A stretch of 64,000 bases of DNA from Senegalimassilia faecalis (lineage in GTDB: Bacteria; Actinomycetota; Coriobacteriia; Coriobacteriales; Eggerthellaceae), in NCBI RefSeq assembly GCF_004135645.1, contig NZ_SDPW01000001.1:2232001-2296000 (forward strand), read 5' to 3'. Below the pieces are notes generated by a model. That model made no database searches. It was not told where the DNA came from and saw nothing but the letters and a program-made list of their open reading frames with translations. The position numbers and the translations under genes are program-made. This document shows positions 19,501 to 27,556 of the stretch, in pieces (the stretch's first letter is position 1; each line of letters starts with the position of its first letter).

Positions 19501-20910
19501 GAGTGCGAGAACCTCACGAGCGTGCGGCTGGCGGTCAGCTACTCCTACGATTGGGGGTTTGTGCTGGGATCGGGCGTCTTCTATGGGTGCAAGTCGCTTG
19601 AGACCATTCAGATTGATAGCTGGAACCCTTCGAGCCTGCTGCGCTTTGGCAAAGGTTCGGGCTTCCGCTTCGATGGCGACTGGGACAATGTGGACGAATG
19701 GGAACGCATTCGCCTGATCGTGCCCGATGGTAGCCAGGAGTACTACCTGCACGACTGGCTGTTCGCATGGCTGGGCTACGACGATTACGACCAGTACTAC
19801 AGCAAAACGTACGAGAACCTGTACACCGAAACCGGCGCGGAACCGTCGCGCGTTGAGGTGAAGCAGGCTATGTCTGAAGGCATGCTTGCTGCCGAGAACC
19901 AGCTACGCCAAATGATGGGCATGGAGCTGGTCGACCATTCGTCGTTCATCACCATCGACGATCAGGACGGCTACGTGTTCCAAACCAGTCAGGGCATCAC
20001 CACGCTCATCGGCGTGCCGGCAGACGCGAAGGTGATTGACCTGGACAGCGCCATTGGCACGAAGTACGACAGCGTGCTGCTGGGCAGCGATGCGTTCACC
20101 GAGTGCAGCCAGCTTAAGCAGGTCATCGTCGGCAACAAAGTTTCCGCTATCGAGCCGGATGCGTTCGAGGGCTGCGATGGCGTGACGGTGACGTTCCCCG
20201 ACGAGTGCAACACCATGCTGCTTGGCGCAAGCACCACGAACCCGTTTAGGTTCGGCGCCGATATTGTGTTGGATATCCCCGAGGAGTCGCAGGTTGACTA
20301 CTTAGCAACGTGGCCGATGCAGTGCGTAGGCATTTTAGACGACTTTGCCCTGGGCGATTACTTCTTCGATATCTGGATTGCCCTGCGGGATGAATATCCC
20401 GATGGCAGCCCCACCGCCGAGCAACTGAACCTTGCCGTGAGCACCCCGTTTTTGGAGCAGGAGAATTACCTGCGTGGCCTTATGGGGCTTGAGCCCATCG
20501 ACGACATCAGCCAGCTTGAAGGTTACATCGACGTCTCCGGCATGGCGGGCTTGAGCGAAGACACGCAGCGCGAACCCGTGGTTGCGGCACTGTCCACGCT
20601 CAGCGCGCACCATGGCTCGGCGACTGAAGCGCTTGAAGCGGTGGGGCTCATCAGCAGCCGAGGTAACGAAACCGGCAAGGCCATTGTCGGCCACCAAGCA
20701 CCTGAAGGCGATGCAATTGTCAGCAAGCCCGTTGCGGAAGACAAGCAGCCTGACGCGAAAAACAATGGGGACAGCGATGGTGCGGTAGCCGATGATAGCA
20801 ACGACGACGCCGCAATCGATAGTGATAACAGCAGCAATAGCATCGGAAGCGAAATGATTGCCAGCAGCGATAACAATTCCCCAACACCGATGCCAGCAAA
20901 CGAAGCATAA
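16522..20910 (+). CDS. large secreted BspA-like leucine-rich repeat protein
   Basis: 1,462 residues from a GTG start with GGAGG five bases upstream. A signal peptide (about 1-30, ending near FALAQS) is followed by a low-complexity Gly/Asn/Asp/Lys linker (about 105-190), a beta-rich region, and irregular BspA-type (LRR_5) repeats from about 640 on, with phrases such as AFAGCTNLQGVFIS, AFSNCQNITSVVS, AFTECSQLKQVIVG and AFEGCDGVTVTFP. The last 80 residues are Asp/Asn/Ser-rich. No LPXTG motif or C-terminal membrane helix is present, so it is released or held non-covalently. Proteins of this kind bind host or bacterial surfaces; the ligand is unknown. A collapsed copy lies upstream. Confidence 0.88.
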   Translation: MRFSSKHIAAVVASAAVAAAFGIGAFALAQSGPSFDPQQFTSAYSKGQTDADRGYQANPIDTDAQANREKDDANSDQKTTETERPAKDVFTNYPLQGPTGTSAYNVTGNAELGGIGIANEDGSSNGNASAGGGNAGGAVVVKPDSNGNDNAGGGDKADDDNNGGSQKPSGGDKPGPSPSAPDSYDVLPTDPGYEEKDTEKNGNGIFYKPVNGNNSSLSKVDPAQAHAVIMPANTADTALYTGQKLDAWMVFCALSTFYYYSGESYAWTCSKDEFASYPYFRVDDFPKEVPNGTFPITVSYRFNDADTWHTETIEYEPAQSCTFIVTGQVDESGNPVVLTKVYDSTINLLRYTEQELEAVGYLEYGMVSNMLLGWKEGSHEVGPFYTPEPGRHVIEPAGFAEVPEGYSVDTYFYFLNDKLQNDFVQGMHLSYLQRLYLYQDNQDLGGMLVGNEFILNVPLGVQAVEINEWFGPVNVGRLVLPSTTLDVQLAPTGLVVWDSFAVDAGNPTYATTPDGILTSKDGTQYLGVPMNRAELDVPDSVSEVKLQSGNDLQKLVLRTDDASELPYVNLETLNWCNIVIADDMLDKFVTNNTAALNEGYGNTLSLASEPSTQYRLDNGKVYSDDLLKFVVNTGSNTIFTDGLHTIASGCFEGNGSATTIVLSDGGDYTFEAGSLAGSAVATIVCQNEAQRKAVQAQLDAAGAPDAMAALSDVSTEGYRYFTTDIDGTAYTTLLTVPEDVASFTGSFTAADGTSICPDAISAGAFANNTDLEWAILADKTSLIGARAFAGCTNLQGVFISNPDTATLGADAFDECYSLRFIASRAMYGDFTFAGVSSYNCQLLRPTGSDGTDDYINNFQYFTPESGVTEYELVQLDDGGYVLYGCDDDGPWLAISSGSTITGQVTLPLTTTEFFLNSFKDVQGDFTVNWRDLKNLMYVDGSAFANSTVSGEVYVGTSDIDHASIASDAFSNCQNITSVVSDAPLFDCASWAFSECENLTSVRLAVSYSYDWGFVLGSGVFYGCKSLETIQIDSWNPSSLLRFGKGSGFRFDGDWDNVDEWERIRLIVPDGSQEYYLHDWLFAWLGYDDYDQYYSKTYENLYTETGAEPSRVEVKQAMSEGMLAAENQLRQMMGMELVDHSSFITIDDQDGYVFQTSQGITTLIGVPADAKVIDLDSAIGTKYDSVLLGSDAFTECSQLKQVIVGNKVSAIEPDAFEGCDGVTVTFPDECNTMLLGASTTNPFRFGADIVLDIPEESQVDYLATWPMQCVGILDDFALGDYFFDIWIALRDEYPDGSPTAEQLNLAVSTPFLEQENYLRGLMGLEPIDDISQLEGYIDVSGMAGLSEDTQREPVVAALSTLSAHHGSATEALEAVGLISSRGNETGKAIVGHQAPEGDAIVSKPVAEDKQPDAKNNGDSDGAVADDSNDDAAIDSDNSSNSIGSEMIASSDNNSPTPMPANEA

Positions 20911-20937
20911 TCGTCGAAGCAACTCAACCAAGCAAAA

Positions 20938-20973
20938 GAAGGCGCCCTGTCGGAAAACCGACAGGGCGCCTTC
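20938..20973. terminator. strong terminator hairpin between convergent genes
   Basis: Perfect 16-bp stem (20938-20953 with 20958-20973) and an AAAA loop, 28 bases after the stop of the BspA-like gene. It lies between convergent genes, so it can serve both. The tandem array starts on its right arm at 20971, so the usual T-tail on the plus strand is absent. Confidence 0.75.
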
Positions 20974-21124
20974 GCACTCGCGCCTTCGCACTCGCGCCTT
21001 CGCACTCGCGCCTTCGCACTCGCGCCTTCGCACTCGCGCCTTCGCACTCGCGCCTTCGCACTCGCGCCTTCGCACTCGCGCCTTCGCACTCGCGCCTTCG
21101 CACTCGCGCCTTCGCACTCGCGCC
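20971..21124. repeat. 14-bp tandem repeat array, 11 identical copies
   Basis: Unit TTCGCACTCGCGCC repeated 11 times without a mismatch, followed by the partial TTCGC. It abuts the terminator stem, whose last bases (GCGCC-TTCGC) resemble the unit boundary, suggesting the array grew out of the hairpin by slippage. The period is not a multiple of three and the array lies between convergent genes, ending 23 bases before the gatB stop, so it is not coding. Perfect identity implies recent expansion; copy number is likely variable between strains. Confidence 0.95.
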
Positions 21125-21147
21125 TTCGCGCGGAAACCGCCTAACAG

Positions 21148-22725
21148 CTATTCCGCCAGCTTTTTGGCGAGCAGCTGGTTGATGATCTTCGGGTTGCCCT
21201 GGCCGCGCATCTGCTTCATGCACTGGCCAACGAAGAAGCCGATGACCTTCGTGTTGCCGTCCTTGTAGCGAGCAACCTCGTCAGGATTGGCAGCAATTAC
21301 CGCGTCGACCACAGCCTCGATAGCGCCGGTGTCGGACACTTGCTTCATGCCGCGTTCCTCAACGATAACGGACGGGTCCTTGTCCTCGTCCATGATGGCG
21401 GCAAACACCTGCTTGGCCTGTTTGGACGAGATAGCATCCTCGGCCAGCAGCTTCATAAGCTCAACCGCACGAGCCGGCGTCAACGGGCTTTCAGCCAAGT
21501 CCGCATCTTCGCTGGCATTCAGCCACGCCGTGATATCGTTGATAACCAGGTTGGCAACGGGCTTCGCCAGCTTCGCGGCATCCTTGCCCGCTTCAGCCAT
21601 GCACGCTTCGAAGAAGTCGGCCGTGACGCGATGGTCGACCAGGTGGCGAGCGTCGTATGCTGACAGACCGAACTGCTCAGCGAAGCGAGCAGCCTTCTGA
21701 TCGGGCAACTCGGGCAGCTTCGCACGAACGCCCTCGATGAACTCATCGGACAAGTCATACGGCGCCAAGTCGGGCTCGGGGAACAAGCGGTAGTCGTCAG
21801 CGGTTTCCTTCACGCGCATGACGATGGTGTGCTTCATGGTGGGATCCCAATGACGCGTTTCCTGGTAAATCTGACCACCCTCTTCAAGCACCTCGGCCTG
21901 ACGGCAAATCTCATACGCCAAGCCGTCGTGCAGGTTCTTGAAGCTGTTCATGTTCTTCAGCTCGGTCTTCACGCCCAGCTTCGTGGAGCCGCGGCGACGC
22001 AGCGACACGTTGCCGTCGCAGCGCATGGAGCCTTCCTCCATGGAGCAGTCGGAAATGCCGATGGCCAGGTAGATCTGACGCAGCTTCTGCATGAACAGGC
22101 GCGCTTCCTCGGGCGTGCGCAGGTCAGGCTCGGTGACCAGCTCGATAAGCGGCGTACCGGCGCGGTTGTAGTCAACCAGCGAATGCGTAGCGCCCGCGAT
22201 ACGACCCTCGTCGCCGCCAACGTGAATCATCTTGCCTGCATCCTCTTCCATGTGGATGCGCGTGATGCCCACATGCGCCGTGTAGCCCGATTCCGTAACG
22301 GTAACGTTCTCACACGTCTCCCCCGGCTTCAAGCCGGCGATGTCACCGCGCTCTTTCGCTGCAGGACCATCGACGTCCAAGTCAAGATGACCGCGCATGC
22401 AAAACGCCACAGGGCCCTGCGTGGTCTGGAAGTTCTTGGCCATGTCGGGGTACATGTAGTTCTTGCGATAGAACATACTGTGCTTCTCGATGTCGCAGTT
22501 CGTGGCCAGGCCAGCAAGCACGATAGACTCGATAGCGGCCTTGTTCGGCACGGGCAACGCGCCGGGCAAGCCCAGGCACACCGGGCACGTATGCGTATTG
22601 GGATCGGCGCCGAACTCCAACTTGCAGCCACAGAACATCTTCGTGTTCAGCGTGGTCAGCTCAGCATGGATTTCCAGGCCGATAACCGCTTCCCAATCCT
22701 GCAGCACCTCTTCTAGCTTACGCAT
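21148..22725 (-). CDS. gatB: Asp-tRNA(Asn)/Glu-tRNA(Gln) amidotransferase subunit B
   Basis: 525 residues with the GatB/GatE fold: WEAVIGLEIHAEL at the N-terminus, the zinc-site region FCGCKLEF...CPVCLGLPGALP, YRKNYMYPDMAKNFQ and HMEEDAGK, plus the C-terminal YqeY-like tail domain. GatB binds the mischarged tRNA and activates its carboxylate by phosphorylation, using ammonia from GatA. The start overlaps the gatA stop by one base (TAATG). Order gatC-gatA-gatB is standard. Length is slightly above usual but without insertions of note. Confidence 0.97.
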   Translation of the reverse strand: MRKLEEVLQDWEAVIGLEIHAELTTLNTKMFCGCKLEFGADPNTHTCPVCLGLPGALPVPNKAAIESIVLAGLATNCDIEKHSMFYRKNYMYPDMAKNFQTTQGPVAFCMRGHLDLDVDGPAAKERGDIAGLKPGETCENVTVTESGYTAHVGITRIHMEEDAGKMIHVGGDEGRIAGATHSLVDYNRAGTPLIELVTEPDLRTPEEARLFMQKLRQIYLAIGISDCSMEEGSMRCDGNVSLRRRGSTKLGVKTELKNMNSFKNLHDGLAYEICRQAEVLEEGGQIYQETRHWDPTMKHTIVMRVKETADDYRLFPEPDLAPYDLSDEFIEGVRAKLPELPDQKAARFAEQFGLSAYDARHLVDHRVTADFFEACMAEAGKDAAKLAKPVANLVINDITAWLNASEDADLAESPLTPARAVELMKLLAEDAISSKQAKQVFAAIMDEDKDPSVIVEERGMKQVSDTGAIEAVVDAVIAANPDEVARYKDGNTKVIGFFVGQCMKQMRGQGNPKIINQLLAKKLAE

Positions 22726-24212
22726 TATTCGCCCACCTTCCCGTCAGCGAAGTTCGGGGCCACCGGCGCCTTGCCGTATGCAGCCTCAAGCGCCATGGCG
22801 GCGCGGAACATGTTCTCATCCTTGAACTGCGGGGCAATCAACTGCACGCCGATGGGCATGCCGCTTTGCGCGCCCAGGCCGCAAGGCACGCTCATGCCGC
22901 CGTTGCCCGCGATGTTGATGGAGATGGTGAACACGTCAGACAGGTACATGGTTGCCGGATCGGCGATTTCGCCGAACTTGAACGCCGTTGCCGGGGCCGT
23001 AGGCGCCAAAATGACGTCGCATTGCCCGTAAGCATTGCGGTAATCCTGCGTGATAAGCGTGCGCACTTGCTGCGCCGGATAGTAATACTGTTCGTACACG
23101 CCAGCGGACAGCAAGTAACTGCCCAGCATGATGCGACGTTTCGCTTCTTCACCGAAGCCATGAGCACGGCTGGCCTCGTACTGGCCGCCCAGGTCTTTGT
23201 GGCCCTCTTCGCAATAGCCATAGCGCACGCTGTCGAAGCGCGCCAGGTTCGAGAACGCCTCGCACGGGCCCAGCACATAGTAGGCGCTGATGGCAGCGTC
23301 GATGTGCGGCAAGTCGACTTCCACGATGGTGGCGCCGGCAGCCTCAAGTTTCGCCGCGGCCTCGTTCACGCGCTCGCGTACCTCGGGAGAGAGCCCCTTC
23401 GCGTCCATGAAGCTGCGCACGATGCCCACGCGCATGCCCTCGATGCCCTGCTGGCATGCGGCGCGGAAATCGGCCTTCACGTCCTGCGACGTGCAATCCA
23501 GCGGGTCGTGGCCGCACAGGGCGTCCATAGCGGCTGCAGCGTCTTCGACGCTGCGCGCGAACGGTCCCACCTGGTCAAGCGAGCTGCCGAACGCAACCAC
23601 GCCGTAACGACTGACCATGCCGTACGTAGGCTTCACGCCCACAATGCCGCAGAAGCTGGCGGGCTGACGAATAGAGCCGCCCGTGTCCGAGCCCAGCGTG
23701 ACGCACGCCATGCCGGCGGCAACGGCAGCCGCCGAGCCGCCCGAGCTGCCACCCGGCACGCGGCCAAGGTCCCATGGGTTGTGCGTAGGGCCGAACGCGG
23801 AAGATTCCGTGGTGGAGCCGAACGCGAACTCGTCCATGTTCAGCTTGCCAAGCGGCAGACCGCCGGCATCGATGATGCGCTGAACGCACGTGGCCGTGTA
23901 CGGGGACACGTAGTTTTCCAGCATATGAGACGAGCAGGTGGTGTGCGTGCCCACCAGGTTCATGTTGTCTTTGAAGGCAACCGGCACGCCGGCCAGCGGA
24001 CCAAGCTGATCGAACGTTCCAGCAGCAATAGCGTTATCAACGCGCTGCGCTGCCTGCATAGCAGCATCGGCCGTCAGCTCCAAAAACGCATGCACCTGCA
24101 CGTCTGCCTTGGCGATATGATCCAAGCTTGCCTGTGCAACCTCGTGCGCGCTGAACTGCTTAGACGCCAGCCCCTCGCGAATTTGGGCGATACCCATATC
24201 GGTGATAGCCAT
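22725..24212 (-). CDS. gatA: Asp-tRNA(Asn)/Glu-tRNA(Gln) amidotransferase subunit A
   Basis: 495 residues of the amidase-signature family. The catalytic Ser-cisSer-Lys machinery is visible: Lys in VPVAFKDNMNL, the glycine/serine-rich PGGSSGGSAAAVAAG, and SDTGGSIRQPASFCG. It releases ammonia from glutamine and channels it to GatB. It overlaps gatC and gatB by one base on each side (TAATG junctions), which couples translation of the three subunits. The presence of GatCAB implies that Gln-tRNA, and perhaps Asn-tRNA, is made by transamidation here. Confidence 0.97.
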   Translation of the reverse strand: MAITDMGIAQIREGLASKQFSAHEVAQASLDHIAKADVQVHAFLELTADAAMQAAQRVDNAIAAGTFDQLGPLAGVPVAFKDNMNLVGTHTTCSSHMLENYVSPYTATCVQRIIDAGGLPLGKLNMDEFAFGSTTESSAFGPTHNPWDLGRVPGGSSGGSAAAVAAGMACVTLGSDTGGSIRQPASFCGIVGVKPTYGMVSRYGVVAFGSSLDQVGPFARSVEDAAAAMDALCGHDPLDCTSQDVKADFRAACQQGIEGMRVGIVRSFMDAKGLSPEVRERVNEAAAKLEAAGATIVEVDLPHIDAAISAYYVLGPCEAFSNLARFDSVRYGYCEEGHKDLGGQYEASRAHGFGEEAKRRIMLGSYLLSAGVYEQYYYPAQQVRTLITQDYRNAYGQCDVILAPTAPATAFKFGEIADPATMYLSDVFTISINIAGNGGMSVPCGLGAQSGMPIGVQLIAPQFKDENMFRAAMALEAAYGKAPVAPNFADGKVGE

Positions 24213-24523
24213 TACGCGTCGCCCCCTTCGCCCAGAATCGACGGAATCAAGAAGCTGCCGTCTTGCTGCTTCGGCGCGTTTTCAAGCGCAACCTGCTGCG
24301 TGAACGACCCCGTTTCAACGTCCTCGCGCATGACGTTAGACAGGCTTCCGATGGGGTGGAACGTAGGCTCCACGCCTTCGAGGTCAAGCTGCTTGATAGG
24401 CTGCAGCGTCTCGATGATGTTGTTCAGGTCGACCGTCATCTCCGAAAGCTCTTCGTCGGTGAGGCCGATGCGCGCGTATTCCGCAATGCCGCGGACCTCG
24501 CGCTCGGTTAGATATTGGGTCAT
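24212..24523 (-). CDS. gatC: Asp-tRNA(Asn)/Glu-tRNA(Gln) amidotransferase subunit C
   Basis: 103 residues from the ATG at 24523 (AGGAAAG upstream); the longer in-frame extension has no family resemblance. Typical GatC sequence: YLTEREVRGIAEYARIGLTDEE, LNNIIETLQPIKQLDLEGVEPT and the C-terminal GSFLIPSILG. GatC stabilises the A-B interface. First gene of the gat operon. Confidence 0.95.
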   Translation of the reverse strand: MTQYLTEREVRGIAEYARIGLTDEELSEMTVDLNNIIETLQPIKQLDLEGVEPTFHPIGSLSNVMREDVETGSFTQQVALENAPKQQDGSFLIPSILGEGGDA

Positions 24524-24836
24524 AGGTTTCTTTCCTTTCGATTCCGATGCGCGCCGCGCCCAGCAACTGCTGCAGGCGGCCGAAACGGCCGATTTGCAGC
24601 AAGCCAAAGCCTGCGGTTCGCATCGAAAGCGGCTAGACCAGTAACTGTGTCATGATAGCAAACACGCCCGCCTATCAGGCCGCAAACGCCTGAGCAACAG
24701 CGATTCGATAGACGGAAAGCCGCACCAGAATCTCGCAAGCCTCAGAAACGCCGCAAACGTCGCCACGTCGATAGAACCACCGCCTAAGTAGCACAACGCG
24801 ATGCTTGTTGAGCGTTGCGAGGTGCCCGTCAAAAAC
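24524..24836. other. non-coding upstream of gatC
   Basis: No gene recognised. A 21-base segment at 24680-24700 (CCGCAAACGCCTGAGCAACAG) recurs with one mismatch at 25781-25801, on the other side of the toxin-antitoxin-like pair. The gat promoter must lie here but no clear hexamers could be chosen. Confidence 0.4.
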
Positions 24837-24914
24837 GCGTCCCGGAGACAGACGCCGCCACGGCATTCCCGATGCGCTTGAAAACGCTTGTCGGGAAAGC
24901 ACCCGCACTGGCTC
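24837..24914 (-). repeat. 78-bp leader-like direct repeat, copy A
   Basis: About 71 of 78 positions are identical to 25615-25692, 778 bp away and in the same orientation. Read on the minus strand it begins GAGCCAGTGCG and contains CATCGGGAATG. The same two words stand in the 5' leader of the DUF4160 gene (40391-40291). Copy A has no toxin gene behind it, only gatC about 310 bases downstream, so it may be the leader of a lost toxin-antitoxin copy. Confidence 0.75.
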
Positions 24915-24944
24915 TTTTGCTATACGATTCTTTTGAAAACCGGC

Positions 24945-25253
24945 TTATGCAATACCGGCGATTTTGAGGTCTTCTTCGACCAGATGGCGCAGGTATTCCG
25001 AGCGCTTCATGCCAAGCTGAGCCGCACGGGCATCGATGAGGCCGATCCTGCTGACGGGTTCTTTGAAACCTACCTGCTTCATCTCCTCGTCGAACATAAG
25101 CGGTCGACCGGGGCCGTACCCGGGGGCATAATAAACGGGTCCGACAGGCTCGCCATGGAAAATGCCCGCAGTTGCGTCGGCTTCCCATTGGTCAAGTTGC
25201 TCCTGCGTAATACCGAACCGCTTCTCAATTTCCTCCGCAGACATCACCTTCAT
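24945..25253 (-). CDS. putative antitoxin
   Basis: 102 residues, starting MKVMSAEEIEKRFGITQEQLDQWEADATAG with an HTH-like N-terminus and ending in a helical segment (RAAQLGMKRSEYLRHLVEEDL) that looks like a ribbon-helix-helix-type DNA-binding or dimerisation region. A strong AAGGAGG site precedes the ATG, which overlaps the stop of the upstream gene (ATGA). Small overlapping gene pairs of this kind with a DNA-binding second member are typical of type II toxin-antitoxin modules. Assignment as antitoxin is inferred. Confidence 0.65.
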   Translation of the reverse strand: MKVMSAEEIEKRFGITQEQLDQWEADATAGIFHGEPVGPVYYAPGYGPGRPLMFDEEMKQVGFKEPVSRIGLIDARAAQLGMKRSEYLRHLVEEDLKIAGIA

Positions 25254-25516
25254 CGTTTCCTCCTTGTCAGCCCAAGCTCGAGCAACGCCTTCTTTGTTGG
25301 AGGTTTCATAGCATGGAAAATAATCGCGACAAAGCCTTTCCTTGCGGCGACAAGCTCCACAAGCCCGCCACTGAGCGTCTGACCGACGGCAACAATCTCT
25401 CCTTCATTCGGCGAAATCCTATGCCGAACCACCAAAGGATGATTCCACGCCTGTTCAATCTCCTCCTTCAAAAGACCGTGTTTCAATGCATGCTCTGCGA
25501 TAATGGATTCATCCAT
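25250..25516 (-). CDS. putative toxin, DUF4258/BrnT-like
   Basis: 88 residues from the ATG at 25516 (GAGG upstream); a longer in-frame reading runs back through the repeat at 25615-25692 and is not favoured. Sequence: AEHALKHGLLKEEIEQAWNHPL, VAVGQTLSGGLVELVA and VAIIFHAMKPPTKKALLELGL. It resembles small actinobacterial toxins of the DUF4258/BrnT-like group with an H-x2-KHG start and a FHAM-P end. It precedes and overlaps the putative antitoxin. The toxin-first order is like brnT-brnA. Confidence 0.65.
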   Translation of the reverse strand: MDESIIAEHALKHGLLKEEIEQAWNHPLVVRHRISPNEGEIVAVGQTLSGGLVELVAARKGFVAIIFHAMKPPTKKALLELGLTRRKR

Positions 25517-25614
25517 GCGAGCCTCATTTTCGTACAACGATATTCTAGCACGCCCGAATGCGCGCTCGAAATACCGTTGTTCCGTGGTTTCGAGGATCTT
25601 GTGGATGAGGAAAG

Positions 25615-25692
25615 GCGTCCCGGAGACAGACGCCGCCACGACATTCCCGATGCATTCGAAAACGCTTGCAGGGAAAGCACCCACACTGGCTC
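25615..25692 (-). repeat. 78-bp leader-like direct repeat, copy B
   Basis: Partner of 24837-24914. Here it lies 99 bases upstream of the toxin start, on the transcribed strand, where an mRNA leader would be. A TACTAT hexamer lies just upstream on the minus strand and could be its -10. Confidence 0.75.
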
Positions 25693-25933
25693 ATGTGATG
25701 TTGAAATAGTACCGTAAATCGTACACGCGTTCGATATTCGTTACCTTCCTGTTACCAAACAGGCGTTCGACTTATATCGCCCGCAAACGCCTGAGCGACA
25801 GTGCACTATGCGGGCGTCTTGAAGCGGCAGGTGCCTCCGACTCGTCAAATGGCCTGCATGCCCAAACTACAAACCACCTGATCAGAGCCTATATAGCCAG
25901 CAAGCAGCGAAGATTCGCCAGCCGCAAGCACCA
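25693..25933. other. non-coding upstream of the toxin pair
   Basis: No gene. Contains the second copy of the 21-base segment (25781-25801) also found at 24680-24700. Confidence 0.4.
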
Positions 25934-25968
25934 AAAAGGCGGGGGCGCAATGCGCGCCCCCGCCTTTT
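25934..25968 (-). terminator. intrinsic terminator of the moeA-like gene
   Basis: 15-bp perfect stem (25934-25948 with 25954-25968) and a five-base loop. On the minus strand the stem is followed by a run of T, making a classical intrinsic terminator 23 bases past the stop of the moeA-like gene. Confidence 0.9.
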
Positions 25969-25990
25969 GCATTTGCTTTCCCCTTAGCCG

Positions 25991-27388
25991 CTATCGCCAC
26001 TCTGCCATGATCACGTCGCCGGGTTTCGGCGCCTCGATGCCCGGGCCGTTTGGCAGCATGTAGTACGCGTTCGCCGTGTAGCTTTCCGGGCTGCCCGGGC
26101 GTCCCGGCACCGGCCAGGCGCGCAGCGTGCCGTCCTCGGCATGCTCGGCGCGCAGCATCTTGATGCCAAAGAACTCGGGCTTGCCGGGCTCGTGCGCCGG
26201 ATGCTCCGCGGGGCGGTCTTCGCCGCGCACCGGGCCGCCGTGCTTGCGCGGGCCGCCCGGGCCACCCGCCGGGAACGCCTCGGCCAGTACCATCGGCGTG
26301 CGCGCAACCTCAGGCTCAAGGCCCGCAAACGCGCGCATCAACGGGCGCAGGTAGAAGTTCAGCGTGAACGACGCGCCGGCGCTGGGGCCGGAAATGCCCA
26401 CGATGGGCGTGCCGTCAACAACGGCGAAGCTGGAATGGTGCCCGGGGCCGTGGTTCGTTTGATGGCAAATCATCTGCCCCATCTGCTCCATGACCTCGCA
26501 CGACCAGTCATCGCTGCCCTTCGACGAGCCGGCGTTGAGCACCACGATGTCGGCCAGCTCCACCGCGCGGGCGATGGCCGCTTCGATGGCGTCGCGGCGA
26601 TCGGCCACAATGTCGAATGGCACGAACTGGCCGCCCCACTTCTCGCATTTCGCGCGCACCAGCACGCTGTTCGTCTCGAAGTTCTTGCCGCGAGCCGCAA
26701 ACGCCTCGGGGCGTTCGGGGTCGAACGGCATTCCCGGGGCAATAAGCTCGTTGCCCGTGGGGATAAACGCCACGCGCGGGCGGCGCACCACGGCCACGGT
26801 GCCGTTGTTGCCGCTGCCCATGCGCGCGGCGATGTCGGGCGTCACCAGCGTACCCGCCGCGCCCAGCACGTCGCCGCAACGCATGGTAGAGCCCACCGGG
26901 CGCGTGCCCGCGCCTTGCGCCGACGGCGCCGCATCGATAACGATATGCTGCTCATCTGCGGAAACCTGCACGTGCTCAATCACAATGGCCGTGTCGAAGC
27001 CCTCGGGCATGGCCACGCCCGTGTTCGCGAACTGCCAGTCGCGCCCGCGCACCCACGCGCTGGTATCGGGCACTTCGCCTTCGGCCAGGCCTTCGAAATC
27101 CGACCAATGCAGCGCCACGGAATCCATGGCGCACGTCAGCGTGTTCGGCATGTCGGTTTGCGCCACCACGTCGTAGGCCAGCACGCGTCCGACCGACTCG
27201 GCCAGCGAAACCTGCTCTACCAGCTTGCGCGCAACCTCGCGCGCGTGCACCTTATCGGCCGGCGCACCCGCAGCAGCCGCCAGCGCGCCGCGCCAGCCAA
27301 ACCCGTCGGGTTGCGCATCCAGCGCGGCCAGCGTTTCGGCCACCGCCTCTTCGCGCGACAACTGCATATGTTGAGAATGATCTCGCAT
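25991..27388 (-). CDS. MoeA-like molybdopterin molybdenumtransferase
   Basis: 465 residues from the ATG at 27388 (GGAAGGA upstream). MoeA features are visible: the N-terminal domain with ESVGRVLAYDVVAQTDMPNTLTCAMDS, the molybdopterin-binding domain with RVAFIPTGNELIAPG and VVLNAGSSKGSDDW, followed by VVDGTPIVGISGPSAGA. It would insert molybdate into molybdopterin and could supply cofactor for the molybdoenzyme at 2-5 kb. A Gly/Pro/His-rich insertion (about 385-420) separates the last two domains. The family also has tungsten-specific and multi-copy members, so the exact metal is not certain. Confidence 0.87.
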   Translation of the reverse strand: MRDHSQHMQLSREEAVAETLAALDAQPDGFGWRGALAAAAGAPADKVHAREVARKLVEQVSLAESVGRVLAYDVVAQTDMPNTLTCAMDSVALHWSDFEGLAEGEVPDTSAWVRGRDWQFANTGVAMPEGFDTAIVIEHVQVSADEQHIVIDAAPSAQGAGTRPVGSTMRCGDVLGAAGTLVTPDIAARMGSGNNGTVAVVRRPRVAFIPTGNELIAPGMPFDPERPEAFAARGKNFETNSVLVRAKCEKWGGQFVPFDIVADRRDAIEAAIARAVELADIVVLNAGSSKGSDDWSCEVMEQMGQMICHQTNHGPGHHSSFAVVDGTPIVGISGPSAGASFTLNFYLRPLMRAFAGLEPEVARTPMVLAEAFPAGGPGGPRKHGGPVRGEDRPAEHPAHEPGKPEFFGIKMLRAEHAEDGTLRAWPVPGRPGSPESYTANAYYMLPNGPGIEAPKPGDVIMAEWR

Positions 27389-27556
27389 GTTACATCCTTC
27401 CGCTTTGCAAGTTCTTCTATCTATTCTCAATGGAACACAATAACTATAGCCCTTTCCTATCGATTTGCGTGCTTCTATTTTGAACGCCAATCGCTTGATT
27501 TCCCCCTTGCACGCGCCTTCGCGGCGGACGTATACTGCACCGCGTAAGGAGCGCGG

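Noticed and set aside
20523..21117. Repetitive Arg/Glu/Cys protein on the minus strand across the tandem array
   Set aside because: Produced by a 14-bp period read in three frames; overlaps the BspA-like gene and a terminator, with no ribosome site.
20971..21124. Possible CRISPR array
   Set aside because: Units are only 14 bp and identical end to end, with no spacers; this is a simple tandem repeat.
24829..25188. 119-residue minus-strand open frame over copy A of the 78-bp repeat
   Set aside because: It is out of frame with the antitoxin gene it overlaps and its only similarity is to the non-coding leader repeat of the toxin gene.
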